DNA from: Fidelibacterota bacterium | Lineage (GTDB): Bacteria; Fidelibacterota; Marinisomatia; Marinisomatales; TCS55 | Direction: 5' to 3' | NCBI GenBank assembly: GCA_014239505.1 | Contig: JAAZYT010000100.1 | Span: 1-42,432 of the forward strand | Length of the DNA: 42,432 bases | Notes under the pieces: model-generated | The model's input: only the letters and a program-made list of their open reading frames with translations | What the model was told of the DNA's origin: nothing | The model's database searches: none | Translations under genes and position numbers: made by a program | Shown here: positions 20,824 to 30,770 of the stretch, one piece after another | Layout of the letters: every line of letters begins with the position of its first letter | Position numbering within the stretch: position 1 is the first letter of the stretch

Positions 20824-23168
20824 CTTTTTCGTTTATAATAACCAAACCCAATAAGAAATAAAGTACTAGCAAATGATATAAGTGAAATAATTAATCCATT
20901 ATTAAATGAGGCTTTATCAAACTTAAAAGTGATACTATTATTTCCAGCTGGTAATGACAATCCTCTTAAAACACCATTTGTTTTTATTGTTTCAACAGAT
21001 TCACCATTAATTAATGCTTTCCATCTTTTTGGATAATATACTTCACTCAACACTAGAAATTGATTTCCTTTAGATTCAGTTTGAATATTGATTTCATGTA
21101 ACTTTGTTTCAATTTTATTTATTGAGGCTTCTTTTCCGGATGGCGGTTTTACCAATTGTGAAGTAAGTGCATATTTAGATGGATCAAATGAATCATCTAA
21201 AATTTCTTTAAATATTTTATCATCTTCTAATGTTTTAACATTATCAACAAACCAAGCACGTGGTAAATTGTCAGTAAGTTGATATACATTCACAGGTTGA
21301 AAACCTCTGGTAGCTTTTAAATTTCCAGTTTTTACAAGTGTTAACTCAGGGTGATTTATAGCTTGTGCTGCAATTAGATATTTTACGTTCATCATCCTAA
21401 GTAAAGGTAAATGAGCACCATTCCTAGTTTTTGTTAAAAAATTATTATACGAACGTAGCTTTGCTGGATGATAGCCACCCATAGATTCAATCTTAAAGGC
21501 TGCAAATCTTGATTCACCAAAAAGGTTTCCAACAGGATAAATCCTAAAATCATTTTTGTCTGTTTTTATAAATTGAATGATTTCATCTTTCTCAAAGAAA
21601 CGCTTTACTACATTATTGGATATTAATTGAGAAGCACGACCGCTACTCTTGGATGGATCAATTATTTTATAATTAACAATACAAATATCAATAATCCCAG
21701 CAATTAGAATCAAACTACACATAATTTGTTTACTAATTCTTCTTTGAATCCATAACCATATAACAATCAATAATGATGCAATAAAAAATATCATTAACCA
21801 AATATCATTTTCCCATAAACGCCAACGAATATTATTAATAATCTGTGCTGTCTGTGCATCTTGAACTCTGGGAGGAGGAAAACTCTGACGAATAAATTCT
21901 TCTATAGAGGACCCACCTAAAATCATTAACAAAAAAATAACACTTCCAAAGCCTACAAAGCCCCAGAACCATTTTGGTATATATTTATCTTTAATATTTG
22001 CAACCGATTCAAATCCAAAAGCTGCTAAAACTGCTATGTTAAATTGTAATAAAATTAAAATCATATGTGGGACACGAAATTTATTAAAATATGGAAAAAT
22101 ATTAAAAAATAAGTTATAAACTAGACTAAAATGCTTTCCAAATGATATTAAGAGCGCTAAGCAAGAAGTAGTGATTAAGAACCAATGAATAAAGTCCCTT
22201 TTTTCAAATAAACCTATAATTGCTAATACTAATATTATAATTCCCATATAATTTGGGTAATCAGTAAATGGCATTAACCCCCAATACACTTGTCCTCCAA
22301 AACCAAATGCTGAAGGAATTAAAAATGTGAGCATTTCTTTTGGATGAAAAGACCAACCTGTAGCATAATTATAATCTGCGCCACCAGTCTGAGAACCTCC
22401 ACGAATTGAAAAAGGAGTATAATCCATCGCTGGTAGGTAAATTAATAAGGATAAACCAATTGCTAGAAGGCATGCAATTGAAAATAGACTAAATGAATGA
22501 ATTAAATATTTTTTATCTGGTTCTTCTCTAAATCTTTTAATTAAAATTAGTAATGAGTAAGCACCAATTAGCATCCATGTATAATAAGCAATTTGCGCGT
22601 GTGCTCTTTGAAGCTGAAATCCCATAAGAATAGCCAAAAAACCGGTGTCTATTATATTAGGATTTTCCCAAAGCTTAACTGTAAACCAAAAAATCCATGG
22701 AATATATGCTGCCGTCATCATTTGACTTCCATGCCCATGAACTACCATAACCGTCATATAAGGTGTAAGCATAAAACCAACTGATCCTAAAATTGATGAT
22801 AAATAATTAATCTTAAAGTGTCTTAATAATAAGAAACACCCAAGACCAGCAAATAGGAGATGAAGCATTTGGATCATCATTCCTGGTAACATAAATAATT
22901 TAAATAGATGTTCAGGAAAATAGAGTTTTGATATATGTGAAAAAGCTTCTGCTGAAGGCATTCCACTGAAAATCCAGGGCTGCCATTGTGGAAATTCACC
23001 TGATTGATCTGAATAATCATTTAATGCAATACCAACTGCTTTTGGACTTAAAGTATCAGGAGAACCAAATGATTTTCCAGAAAAAATAACTTGATTAAAA
23101 AGAGTCATAATCAATATCATCATAAAAACTGATGCAAATAGTGTTTTAGACTTTAAGTTTATTTTCAT
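20820..23168 (-). CDS. YfhO-like multi-TM membrane protein, putative GT-C-type glycosyltransferase
   Basis: About a dozen TM helices; N-terminal GSPDTLSPK and C-terminal VLSEVYYPKRWKALINGE...GVLRGLSLPAGNNSITFKF as in YfhO-type proteins. Confidence 0.8.
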   Translation of the reverse strand: MKINLKSKTLFASVFMMILIMTLFNQVIFSGKSFGSPDTLSPKAVGIALNDYSDQSGEFPQWQPWIFSGMPSAEAFSHISKLYFPEHLFKLFMLPGMMIQMLHLLFAGLGCFLLLRHFKINYLSSILGSVGFMLTPYMTVMVVHGHGSQMMTAAYIPWIFWFTVKLWENPNIIDTGFLAILMGFQLQRAHAQIAYYTWMLIGAYSLLILIKRFREEPDKKYLIHSFSLFSIACLLAIGLSLLIYLPAMDYTPFSIRGGSQTGGADYNYATGWSFHPKEMLTFLIPSAFGFGGQVYWGLMPFTDYPNYMGIIILVLAIIGLFEKRDFIHWFLITTSCLALLISFGKHFSLVYNLFFNIFPYFNKFRVPHMILILLQFNIAVLAAFGFESVANIKDKYIPKWFWGFVGFGSVIFLLMILGGSSIEEFIRQSFPPPRVQDAQTAQIINNIRWRLWENDIWLMIFFIASLLIVIWLWIQRRISKQIMCSLILIAGIIDICIVNYKIIDPSKSSGRASQLISNNVVKRFFEKDEIIQFIKTDKNDFRIYPVGNLFGESRFAAFKIESMGGYHPAKLRSYNNFLTKTRNGAHLPLLRMMNVKYLIAAQAINHPELTLVKTGNLKATRGFQPVNVYQLTDNLPRAWFVDNVKTLEDDKIFKEILDDSFDPSKYALTSQLVKPPSGKEASINKIETKLHEINIQTESKGNQFLVLSEVYYPKRWKALINGESVETIKTNGVLRGLSLPAGNNSITFKFDKASFNNGLIISLISFASTLFLIGFGYYKRKS

Positions 23169-24667
23169 TTTTTATTTAAAATACCTTTTAAAAAATTTAA
23201 CCCTTTTAAAATATCTTTATCTTCTTCTTCTAGTCTTAATAAAAATAGAAAAAAACCAAAAACAAAGATTGAAGTAAAAACTGCAATAGAAAGAGTAATA
23301 AATACATTGTATTCTATTATTGAAGATTTAATTAAAATCAATAAACTATAGCAAACTAATCCAGATAATAGTGGTTTAATTAATTTAAGATTTAGAAAAT
23401 TAATTTTTAATATAAAATAGACTTCTATTACTCTAAGTATTCCAACGAATGATAAAGAAGCTAAAGTAGCAATAGCTGCTCCTAAAACTCCATAAATTGG
23501 GATGAGCCAAATATTTAAACAAAAATTCAAAACAAATGTAACAATAGAATTATATAAAACTAATTTAGTGTGTCCAGACATACTCAATGTCGGACCAGCT
23601 GCACCAAAAATAGCTTGCGTAAATGTAGCAATAGTTAATAAAACCAAGATTTGACTACTTTTTGCATATTCAGCACCAAAAAGCAATAAAACTTTTTCTG
23701 GAAATAAAATAAATATAGCAGAAATTGGTATAGAAAATATTAAAAGCCAACGACTAACTAATTGATATGTATTAGCTAGTTTATCTTTATCTCCTTGACT
23801 ATGAAATTGAGAAACCAAGGGTGCATAGATACTTAAAAAAGATAATAAAAGTGCTTGAAGTAATCCTGCTGTTCTTGCAGCAGGATGATAAAGACCAACT
23901 GTTATAGGATCTGTAAAATAACCAAGCATTAATATATCCATCCAATGCATTAAAGTTTGAAGTATTGTTACAAACATGAGCGGATAAGAGAATTTTAATA
24001 ACTCATAATTAATTTGACTGTTAATAATTTGAGAGTTTTTTAAACCAGAAACATTTTTTAAAACCATAACCATCACAATAAATCCAATAATTCCTGTAGC
24101 CAAAATTGGAATCATTATAGTGTATTTTTTAGAAATGAACCAGTAACATAGGGTCATTGTTAATAACAATACTGTTGGATTCAAAAATTGAGTAACAATA
24201 GTTTTATATTTAAGACGTTTAAAACCTTGAGTGGCAAAAGCAGAAATTATAGTTAACGAGTTAAAAGGTATAGCAATAGCAAAAATAATTAGCACCGATT
24301 TAAGTATTGGCTGTCCACTAAAATAATTATCAATAATTGTACCAGAAGAAATGATTAATACAATCATAATTGCTAAAGAAAAAATAGCAGTCATTTTAAA
24401 GGCTGAACTTATAAGCAAATTAATCTTTTCTTTATCAACCTTTGGATTTAGTCTACTTACAAATCTCATTATACCTGTTTCTAAACCCATTTTTGCAAAA
24501 ACTTCTGAAATGAGCATAATTGAATTAGCTATAGAGTAAATACCAAGGAATTCTGGTCCTACCCAACGTGCTAATAATGCGGTATATAAATAACGGTTTA
24601 AATTGCCATATAATAAACCTGTAAAAGTAATAGATGATTCTTTAGCAACTTTTTTTGCTATGTTCAT
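23165..24667 (-). CDS. Polysaccharide flippase (Wzx/MATE-like)
   Basis: About 12-14 TM helices; N-terminal FTGLLYGNLNRYLYTALLARWVGPEFLGIYSIA. Confidence 0.9.
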   Translation of the reverse strand: MNIAKKVAKESSITFTGLLYGNLNRYLYTALLARWVGPEFLGIYSIANSIMLISEVFAKMGLETGIMRFVSRLNPKVDKEKINLLISSAFKMTAIFSLAIMIVLIISSGTIIDNYFSGQPILKSVLIIFAIAIPFNSLTIISAFATQGFKRLKYKTIVTQFLNPTVLLLTMTLCYWFISKKYTIMIPILATGIIGFIVMVMVLKNVSGLKNSQIINSQINYELLKFSYPLMFVTILQTLMHWMDILMLGYFTDPITVGLYHPAARTAGLLQALLLSFLSIYAPLVSQFHSQGDKDKLANTYQLVSRWLLIFSIPISAIFILFPEKVLLLFGAEYAKSSQILVLLTIATFTQAIFGAAGPTLSMSGHTKLVLYNSIVTFVLNFCLNIWLIPIYGVLGAAIATLASLSFVGILRVIEVYFILKINFLNLKLIKPLLSGLVCYSLLILIKSSIIEYNVFITLSIAVFTSIFVFGFFLFLLRLEEEDKDILKGLNFLKGILNKK

Positions 24668-25857
24668 ATTTTAACAATTGATTTATAAAGTGTTTGAAAT
24701 TTTTCAGTTATTATTTGTTCTGAGAATAAAGAATTAACTTCATTTTTACCATATTCTCCCATTTTAATAAGTGTTTTTTGATCATTCATTAATTCATTTA
24801 TTTCTTTAGCAAAATAATTTATTTCACTTTTTACTAAACCAGCATCCTTATTTACATTTATTCCTTCTCCTCCAATACTAGTGGTTATTACAGGAGTACC
24901 ACAACTTAATGAATGGGGAATTTTCATTTTCAAACCAGATCCAATATTTATTGGAGCAACCATAAGCATTTGAGATGCAAGGAATGAATCAATATCATCA
25001 ATAAAACCAAGATAGTTTATTTTATCATAGATACTTATTTTAGAGACTATATTATTTGGCAACCCTTTACCTGCAATGTTAAATGTAATTTTTTTATCTA
25101 AATTTGGGAAAATTGAATCTATAAATATTTCAATTGCATTTATATTAGGTTCTCGATTGAAAGAGCCTATAAAACAAATAGAGTTTTCAACTTTATTTGA
25201 ACGTGATTTTTCTATTTTTTTTATCTGCGGAGGAATTATATGTATATCTTTATTACATCCTAATTTTAAAAGGTAATGTTTATCCTCTTCTGTCAATACA
25301 ACTACACTATCGAATTTGTTTGCTATGTTTGATTCGACTTTTTTTGCTAATTGAAACAATCTTTTATTTGATTTATTTCCTACCAATGCACCCGATTCGT
25401 ACATTTTTGTTGAAACATCATGAAAAACAATTAATGATTTAGTATGATCAAATAAATTAGTGTAATGATGCATTACATTGTATTCTACTTGAATTAAATC
25501 AAAAGAATTTGAGCTAGTAAGCTTTGCAATTAATTCATTCATTGCTGCTTTATAATATTTAGCAATAAAGAAAGGTTCCTTACCTAGAATGTAAGAAATC
25601 ACTGGTTTAATATTTCTAAATCCAGATAGAATCTTACCAGAAATAGATTTTTGATTTCTTGGATATTTTATGGTGTGTACATCAATGCCAAGTGAGGAGA
25701 GTTTTTGAGACATTTGATTTTCATATTGATCAATAAATGAAGCTATTGTTATCTTGTTGAATTTTGATAAAGCTCTAACATTTCTATAAATCAGTTGAGC
25801 TCCTGCATGCCCACTAGTTTCTGATGGAAGATATGGTGTTATAAATAGAATATTCAA
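24664..25857 (-). CDS. Glycosyltransferase, GT4-like
   Basis: ICFIGSFNREPNINAIEIF, VAPINIGSGLKMKIPHSLSCGTPVITTSIGGEG. Confidence 0.88.
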   Translation of the reverse strand: MNILFITPYLPSETSGHAGAQLIYRNVRALSKFNKITIASFIDQYENQMSQKLSSLGIDVHTIKYPRNQKSISGKILSGFRNIKPVISYILGKEPFFIAKYYKAAMNELIAKLTSSNSFDLIQVEYNVMHHYTNLFDHTKSLIVFHDVSTKMYESGALVGNKSNKRLFQLAKKVESNIANKFDSVVVLTEEDKHYLLKLGCNKDIHIIPPQIKKIEKSRSNKVENSICFIGSFNREPNINAIEIFIDSIFPNLDKKITFNIAGKGLPNNIVSKISIYDKINYLGFIDDIDSFLASQMLMVAPINIGSGLKMKIPHSLSCGTPVITTSIGGEGINVNKDAGLVKSEINYFAKEINELMNDQKTLIKMGEYGKNEVNSLFSEQIITEKFQTLYKSIVKI

Positions 25858-25863
25858 AACAAA

Positions 25864-26541
25864 CTAAGGTTCATTAACCCAAAAAAATATCATTCTCTTA
25901 GATAATAATAGTAATTCAATAGATGCAAAAGAGATTAATAATAGATCAATTCTATTCATTGGAATAAAAATTAGATAGAATAAATAAATATTGTTAAACA
26001 ATAACATAATATTTGTAGTAAAGTTATTATTTATTAATTTTTTTTGATTTTGATTCAAACCTTTACTAATCATATTACGTAAGGTATGTTCAGTTTGAGT
26101 TATCGCATGAATTAATAATGCAATAATACCAATTTCCCATCCAAATTCATGTTTTATACTTAGTTGATAAGCTAATGCGCAGATAATAATAAATTTTAGA
26201 ATATGGTCAGATACTGCATCCAAGTAATAACCTTTCTTTGAAGGTTTTGTAGGGTGATAAAATCCTAATTGCTTAAATCGTGCCATCATTCCATCCATTA
26301 AATCAAAAATCCAACCAAGTTGTAAAAGTATTACAATTATAAAAAGATTAGAAATAAAATTAGTTAAAATCAAATAAACCGCTGCCAATTCAAATAAAAT
26401 AGCTAATACTGTTATTACATTTGGTGTAATAGATGTATAGCTTAAAATGGTACAAAGAAAAGTGGCAATAGGATAATGAAACCAATTTGTTATTAAATCA
26501 AATGATTTACGAAATTTACTGATTTCATTATAACGTTTCAT
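25864..26541 (-). CDS. CDP-alcohol phosphatidyltransferase-like membrane protein
   Basis: Motif FDLMDGMMAR-x15-GYYLDAVSD; several TM helices. Confidence 0.83.
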   Translation of the reverse strand: MKRYNEISKFRKSFDLITNWFHYPIATFLCTILSYTSITPNVITVLAILFELAAVYLILTNFISNLFIIVILLQLGWIFDLMDGMMARFKQLGFYHPTKPSKKGYYLDAVSDHILKFIIICALAYQLSIKHEFGWEIGIIALLIHAITQTEHTLRNMISKGLNQNQKKLINNNFTTNIMLLFNNIYLFYLIFIPMNRIDLLLISFASIELLLLSKRMIFFWVNEP

Positions 26542-27257
26542 TTTTCTCCAGAAACCATGAAATGACGTATACTCACAAATATATCATCTTCTGATTCTCT
26601 ATAATTAGCCATTTTACGATAATCTTTGCTTGTTTTACGATGACGATCAATAATTTTTTGCTTCTCCTCTTCATTTTGACAAGTATTATTAAGCCAATTA
26701 GAAATGCTTTGATTCTCAAGCAAAAAATCATTGTGATTAATCTTATTAAATATTGAAAATAATTTTAATATTTCATTTTTTGTGGGGTAGTGTATATCCC
26801 TTCCTACTAACCAATCATATTCAGTGGAAATATTGTCATTAGGGGGAACTACTTGGGAGAACATATACGTTCCATTTGACTTTAAGCACCTATAAATTTC
26901 AGAAAATACTTTTTTAGGATCATCAAGATAATGAATAACGTTACGCATATAAATTAAGTCGAAAGTGTTGTCCTCAAATGGAAGGTCGTGAGCATTGCCA
27001 ACTATAGGTGTTATTTTATTATGATTAATTTTGTTAATCATTTCTTTACTTATATCAATGCCAATAAGAGGACCTTTTTTTTCGCTTATTATCTTTGCAA
27101 GGGCACCAGTACCAATACCAACTTCTAAAATATTTGAAAATGATTTATGACCAATCATCTCTAAAAAACCATCTATAAAACTCTCATTCTTTACCCAACT
27201 AGTTTTGTTATAAGACTTAGCTCTTTTTGCCCAATAATTTTCTGAATAATTTTTCAT
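26538..27257 (-). CDS. Class I SAM-dependent methyltransferase
   Basis: ILEVGIGTGALAKII and LPFEDNTFDLIYMRNVIHYLDDP. Confidence 0.9.
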   Translation of the reverse strand: MKNYSENYWAKRAKSYNKTSWVKNESFIDGFLEMIGHKSFSNILEVGIGTGALAKIISEKKGPLIGIDISKEMINKINHNKITPIVGNAHDLPFEDNTFDLIYMRNVIHYLDDPKKVFSEIYRCLKSNGTYMFSQVVPPNDNISTEYDWLVGRDIHYPTKNEILKLFSIFNKINHNDFLLENQSISNWLNNTCQNEEEKQKIIDRHRKTSKDYRKMANYRESEDDIFVSIRHFMVSGEK

Positions 27258-28099
27258 TATAATTTTTTTCTAAATTTCATAAATATAAGAATAGGTATCT
27301 CTACAATAATCATTGTAAAATTTAATATTAAGGCAAATGGAAGAATAATAGGATTTAAATTATTAATAATTAATTTAATCTTACCAATATTCTTTCTTTT
27401 CCATTTTATAAATGAAAACTGACCTCCAATAGAAGCTGATACCTTATGCCATATTTTCGATTCAGGTATGTAGATAGTTTTTCCTCCAAATTTTTGTATT
27501 CTAAGTGATAAGTCTACATCTTCACCATACATATTAAAAGATTCATCAAACATATTAAACAATTCAAAATCCGTTGATCTCATACAAAAACAACATCCAG
27601 TAGCATAATCAATTATGATATTATTATCATATTGTCCTTTATCTATTTTTCTAATTCCTCTATGTCTAATCCAACTAAAAAATAAATTAACATAACCTCC
27701 AGCAAACCATAGTGAATTTGGCTTATCTGCAAAAAGTATTTTTGGAGCACTTTGTTTAATTGAAAAATCATCATTTAAAGCTTTAATTAATGGTTCAATA
27801 AAATTTGGACTTACCACTGTATCATTATTGAGGAAAATTGAATATTTAGATTGATTTATTGAATTAATAAAACCATAATTATTACCACCTGCATAACCTA
27901 GATTATCACCTACTTCAATAATTTCAATATTAGAAGAATGTTCATTTATCAAATCTACCGATCCATCTGTTGAACCATTATCAATTAAAATTATTTTTGA
28001 ATTATTGTAAGTAACTTTTTCAAGAGATTTTATACAATCAAGAGTCATGGCTTTTTGATTCCAGTTTAACACAAATATATTTACTGACTCATTAATCAT
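27257..28099 (-). CDS. Glycosyltransferase family 2
   Basis: ILIDNGSTDGSVDLI, GYAGGNNYG, FLNNDT, GYVNLFF...GEDVDLSLRIQKFGGK. Confidence 0.92.
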   Translation of the reverse strand: MINESVNIFVLNWNQKAMTLDCIKSLEKVTYNNSKIILIDNGSTDGSVDLINEHSSNIEIIEVGDNLGYAGGNNYGFINSINQSKYSIFLNNDTVVSPNFIEPLIKALNDDFSIKQSAPKILFADKPNSLWFAGGYVNLFFSWIRHRGIRKIDKGQYDNNIIIDYATGCCFCMRSTDFELFNMFDESFNMYGEDVDLSLRIQKFGGKTIYIPESKIWHKVSASIGGQFSFIKWKRKNIGKIKLIINNLNPIILPFALILNFTMIIVEIPILIFMKFRKKL

Positions 28100-29204
28100 G
28101 TTTTGTTAATTCTAATAAATTTTTTGTAAAAGTATGCCAAGAAAATTCTTTTTTGAAAGTTGATATAAATTCAGAGAACATAGTTTGGTTGTTTTCAAAA
28201 AAATTAATTATAGTTTTTGATAGATCTTCTGAATTTGGTTCACAAATAAATCCACTCTTTCCAGTAAGTACGATCTCAGGAAGGCCTCCTACATTTGAGA
28301 CTACTACAGGTTTATCAAAGTGATAAGCTATAGGAATTATACCACTTTGAGTTGCTGATCTATAAGGAAGGACTACTAAATCTGAGGCGCAAAAATAGTT
28401 GTTTACCTTTTCATTTGGAATAAATTCAAACCTAAAATCAAAAATATCTTTCAAATTAAGTTTATTTACTAGATTAATATATTTTTCTTCATTTTCATAA
28501 CATTCACCCACTACTAATATTTTAAAATTATCTATTTTATTTTTAATAGTTTTTGCAGCTTTAATTAATATATCTAAACCTTTATAATCTCTAATCAGTC
28601 CAAAATGTAGAATTATCTTTTCATTTCCTAAGTTTAAGTTAGTTCTGGCAATATCTTTAGGTACTTTTTCACCAAATACTTCATAAATAGGATGTGGTGA
28701 TTTTTTATAGTTAGGATTATTAATTAATAATTTAAGATCATGTTCCACTGCACTTGACATAACCATGAATGAGTCACAATTTTTAAAAAAAGACTTAGTC
28801 ATTATATCTTCAGCAGGTTTTGGTTCATGAGATTTAATATTATTGCAGTTAACTATAATTTTTACATTGCAATCTTTTTTAACTTGCTTAGCAATTGAAT
28901 TAAATGCGGGTGCAAAAAAAGGCATCCAATATTGAAATACAATTATATCTGGTGAAAGTTTTTTAATATAATTTGCAGTTTTGGTCCAACTAAATGGATT
29001 AATTGAATTAATTAGAGCTTTTGAAGGTTTTCCTTCAAAATTAAAATATTGTGTTTTTCCAGGAAATAATAATTTTGGATATTGAAGCGAAAATGATATA
29101 CGATGAACCTCATGATTTTTTTCAAGCTCATTAGCAAGTGAATGGTTAAACATTGAAATTCCACCACGAAGCGGTGGAAATGGCCCAACAAGTATAATTT
29201 TCAT
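28092..29204 (-). CDS. Glycosyltransferase, GT4-like
   Basis: VGPFPPLRGGISMFNHSLA; ILHFGLIRDYKGLDILIKA; VVSNVGGLPEIV. Confidence 0.92.
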   Translation of the reverse strand: MKIILVGPFPPLRGGISMFNHSLANELEKNHEVHRISFSLQYPKLLFPGKTQYFNFEGKPSKALINSINPFSWTKTANYIKKLSPDIIVFQYWMPFFAPAFNSIAKQVKKDCNVKIIVNCNNIKSHEPKPAEDIMTKSFFKNCDSFMVMSSAVEHDLKLLINNPNYKKSPHPIYEVFGEKVPKDIARTNLNLGNEKIILHFGLIRDYKGLDILIKAAKTIKNKIDNFKILVVGECYENEEKYINLVNKLNLKDIFDFRFEFIPNEKVNNYFCASDLVVLPYRSATQSGIIPIAYHFDKPVVVSNVGGLPEIVLTGKSGFICEPNSEDLSKTIINFFENNQTMFSEFISTFKKEFSWHTFTKNLLELTKHD

Positions 29205-29229
29205 ATTGAAATGATTTATAATTTATTTT

Positions 29230-30147
29230 TTATGACTCTTTAACTCGAGATTCTTTATCTTGATTTGAATTAGCAATCATTTCTCCAACAAGTCCAATTG
29301 AGAAAAATTGAATACCAACTACTATGATTAAGATACCCAACATTAATAGAGCCATATGTTTAGCAAATGGATCACCTAAACTATATTTTAAATAAAGTAC
29401 GTAAATCTCTATTATTATACCTGAAAGAAATGTAATTAATCCAATTTTTCCAAAAAAATACATTGGGCTTTGAGTGTACTTTGATAAAAATAAAATAGAG
29501 ATTAGATCAAAAAGTCCATGAAATAATCTAGAACCACCATATTTTGTTTCACCATAAATACGTGGTCGATGGTTTACAATAATTTCACTTACTTTAAATT
29601 TTTTCTGGCCAACCATTGCAGGTATATACCTATGCCGTCCACCATAAAGTTCTAAAGTTTTTACTACAGCTTTTCTATATATCTTTAGTCCACAATTAAA
29701 ATCATGAATATGAACTCCAGTAAAGAGTCTAGTCACAAAATTAAAAAGCTTAGAAGGTAATCGTTTAGAAAGTGGATCTTTTCGATCTTTTTTCCAACCA
29801 GAAACAAGATCAAAACCTTCTTCTAATTTATTAATTAGATTACTAATCTCTTTAGGATCATCTTGAAGATCAGCATCCATAGTAACAATATAATTGCCTT
29901 TTGCATGTTTAAAGCCTTCAGCTAATGCTGCAGATTTACCATAATTACGATGAAATTGAATTAAATTAATTGAATTATCTAATTCACTTATTTTTTTTAT
30001 TGTTTCTACTGAGCCATCTGATGAACCATCATCAATAAAAATAATTTCATATCTAGAGAATTCTTGAAGAGCTTTTAAAAGTTGCTTGTAGAGTTCGTTG
30101 ATTGATTCAACTTCATTATATACAGGAATTATAACAGATACTTTCAT
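29230..30147 (-). CDS. Glycosyltransferase family 2 with C-terminal TM helices (dolichol-phosphate-sugar synthase-like)
   Basis: VSVIIPVYNEVESI, IDDGSSDGSVE, TMDADLQDDPKEI; two C-terminal TM segments. Confidence 0.93.
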   Translation of the reverse strand: MKVSVIIPVYNEVESINELYKQLLKALQEFSRYEIIFIDDGSSDGSVETIKKISELDNSINLIQFHRNYGKSAALAEGFKHAKGNYIVTMDADLQDDPKEISNLINKLEEGFDLVSGWKKDRKDPLSKRLPSKLFNFVTRLFTGVHIHDFNCGLKIYRKAVVKTLELYGGRHRYIPAMVGQKKFKVSEIIVNHRPRIYGETKYGGSRLFHGLFDLISILFLSKYTQSPMYFFGKIGLITFLSGIIIEIYVLYLKYSLGDPFAKHMALLMLGILIIVVGIQFFSIGLVGEMIANSNQDKESRVKES

Positions 30148-30770
30148 GAGTTATCCTTTATTGGTAAAACAGAACCAGGGATTTCACGAATTAAATGAGG
30201 GTATTGCATATCAAAATCTCGGTTCATCATAAACAAATCAATTTTAGAATTATTTTCATCAATCGCAAAAGATACATGTTCAACTAATTGACCATAAGTA
30301 GTTTGTTTAGTTCTAAACTGTATCTCACCAGATATATTTTCTTTTTTAGATTTAATTTTACTCGGATCTGAAAATGCCGATGGAATTTCTCCCCATAAAA
30401 AAGCAATAAGTTCATTTGATTGAATCATTTCAAAAAACGGCAACGCAATTAGAACAGAAGCTTGATTATATTTTCTATTATTTAGGATATCCCAAGCCTG
30501 AATTTCTGATTTATCTAAAATCAAAAATAATGTTTTACGCCCTATTAAATCTTTGAATTGTATATAAGCTCTACTTCGTGAAGAAGTAAAAGTAAAATTC
30601 ATACGTCCTTTTATTCCACCGCCTGAAGTTATGTAGCCAGATCCTCTACAATGCTCTTTATTACTTAAATCTGGGTAAGTAATAGTGTTTACTTCATTTT
30701 CATACGTTGGTCTAGGTGTTGAAGCGCAACCAACCATAAATAGTCCTATTATAAAAAGTAACTTATTCAG
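30144..30770 (-). CDS. Putative envelope lipoprotein, possibly LolB/DUF4292-like; start extended to a non-AUG codon
   Basis: The track starts at 30737 (MVGCAS). The frame is open upstream and gives (CTG)NKLLFIIGLFMVGC-AS, a lipoprotein signal peptide; 30144-30770 is 627 nt, a multiple of 3. Confidence 0.7.
   Translation of the reverse strand: MNKLLFIIGLFMVGCASTPRPTYENEVNTITYPDLSNKEHCRGSGYITSGGGIKGRMNFTFTSSRSRAYIQFKDLIGRKTLFLILDKSEIQAWDILNNRKYNQASVLIALPFFEMIQSNELIAFLWGEIPSAFSDPSKIKSKKENISGEIQFRTKQTTYGQLVEHVSFAIDENNSKIDLFMMNRDFDMQYPHLIREIPGSVLPIKDNS

Noticed and set aside
23863-23886. Perfect 9-bp hairpin ATCCTGCTG-ttcttg-CAGCAGGAT
   Set aside because: It sits mid-gene in the flippase, encodes ordinary membrane-protein sequence (HPAARTAGLLQ) and has no T tract; probably chance.
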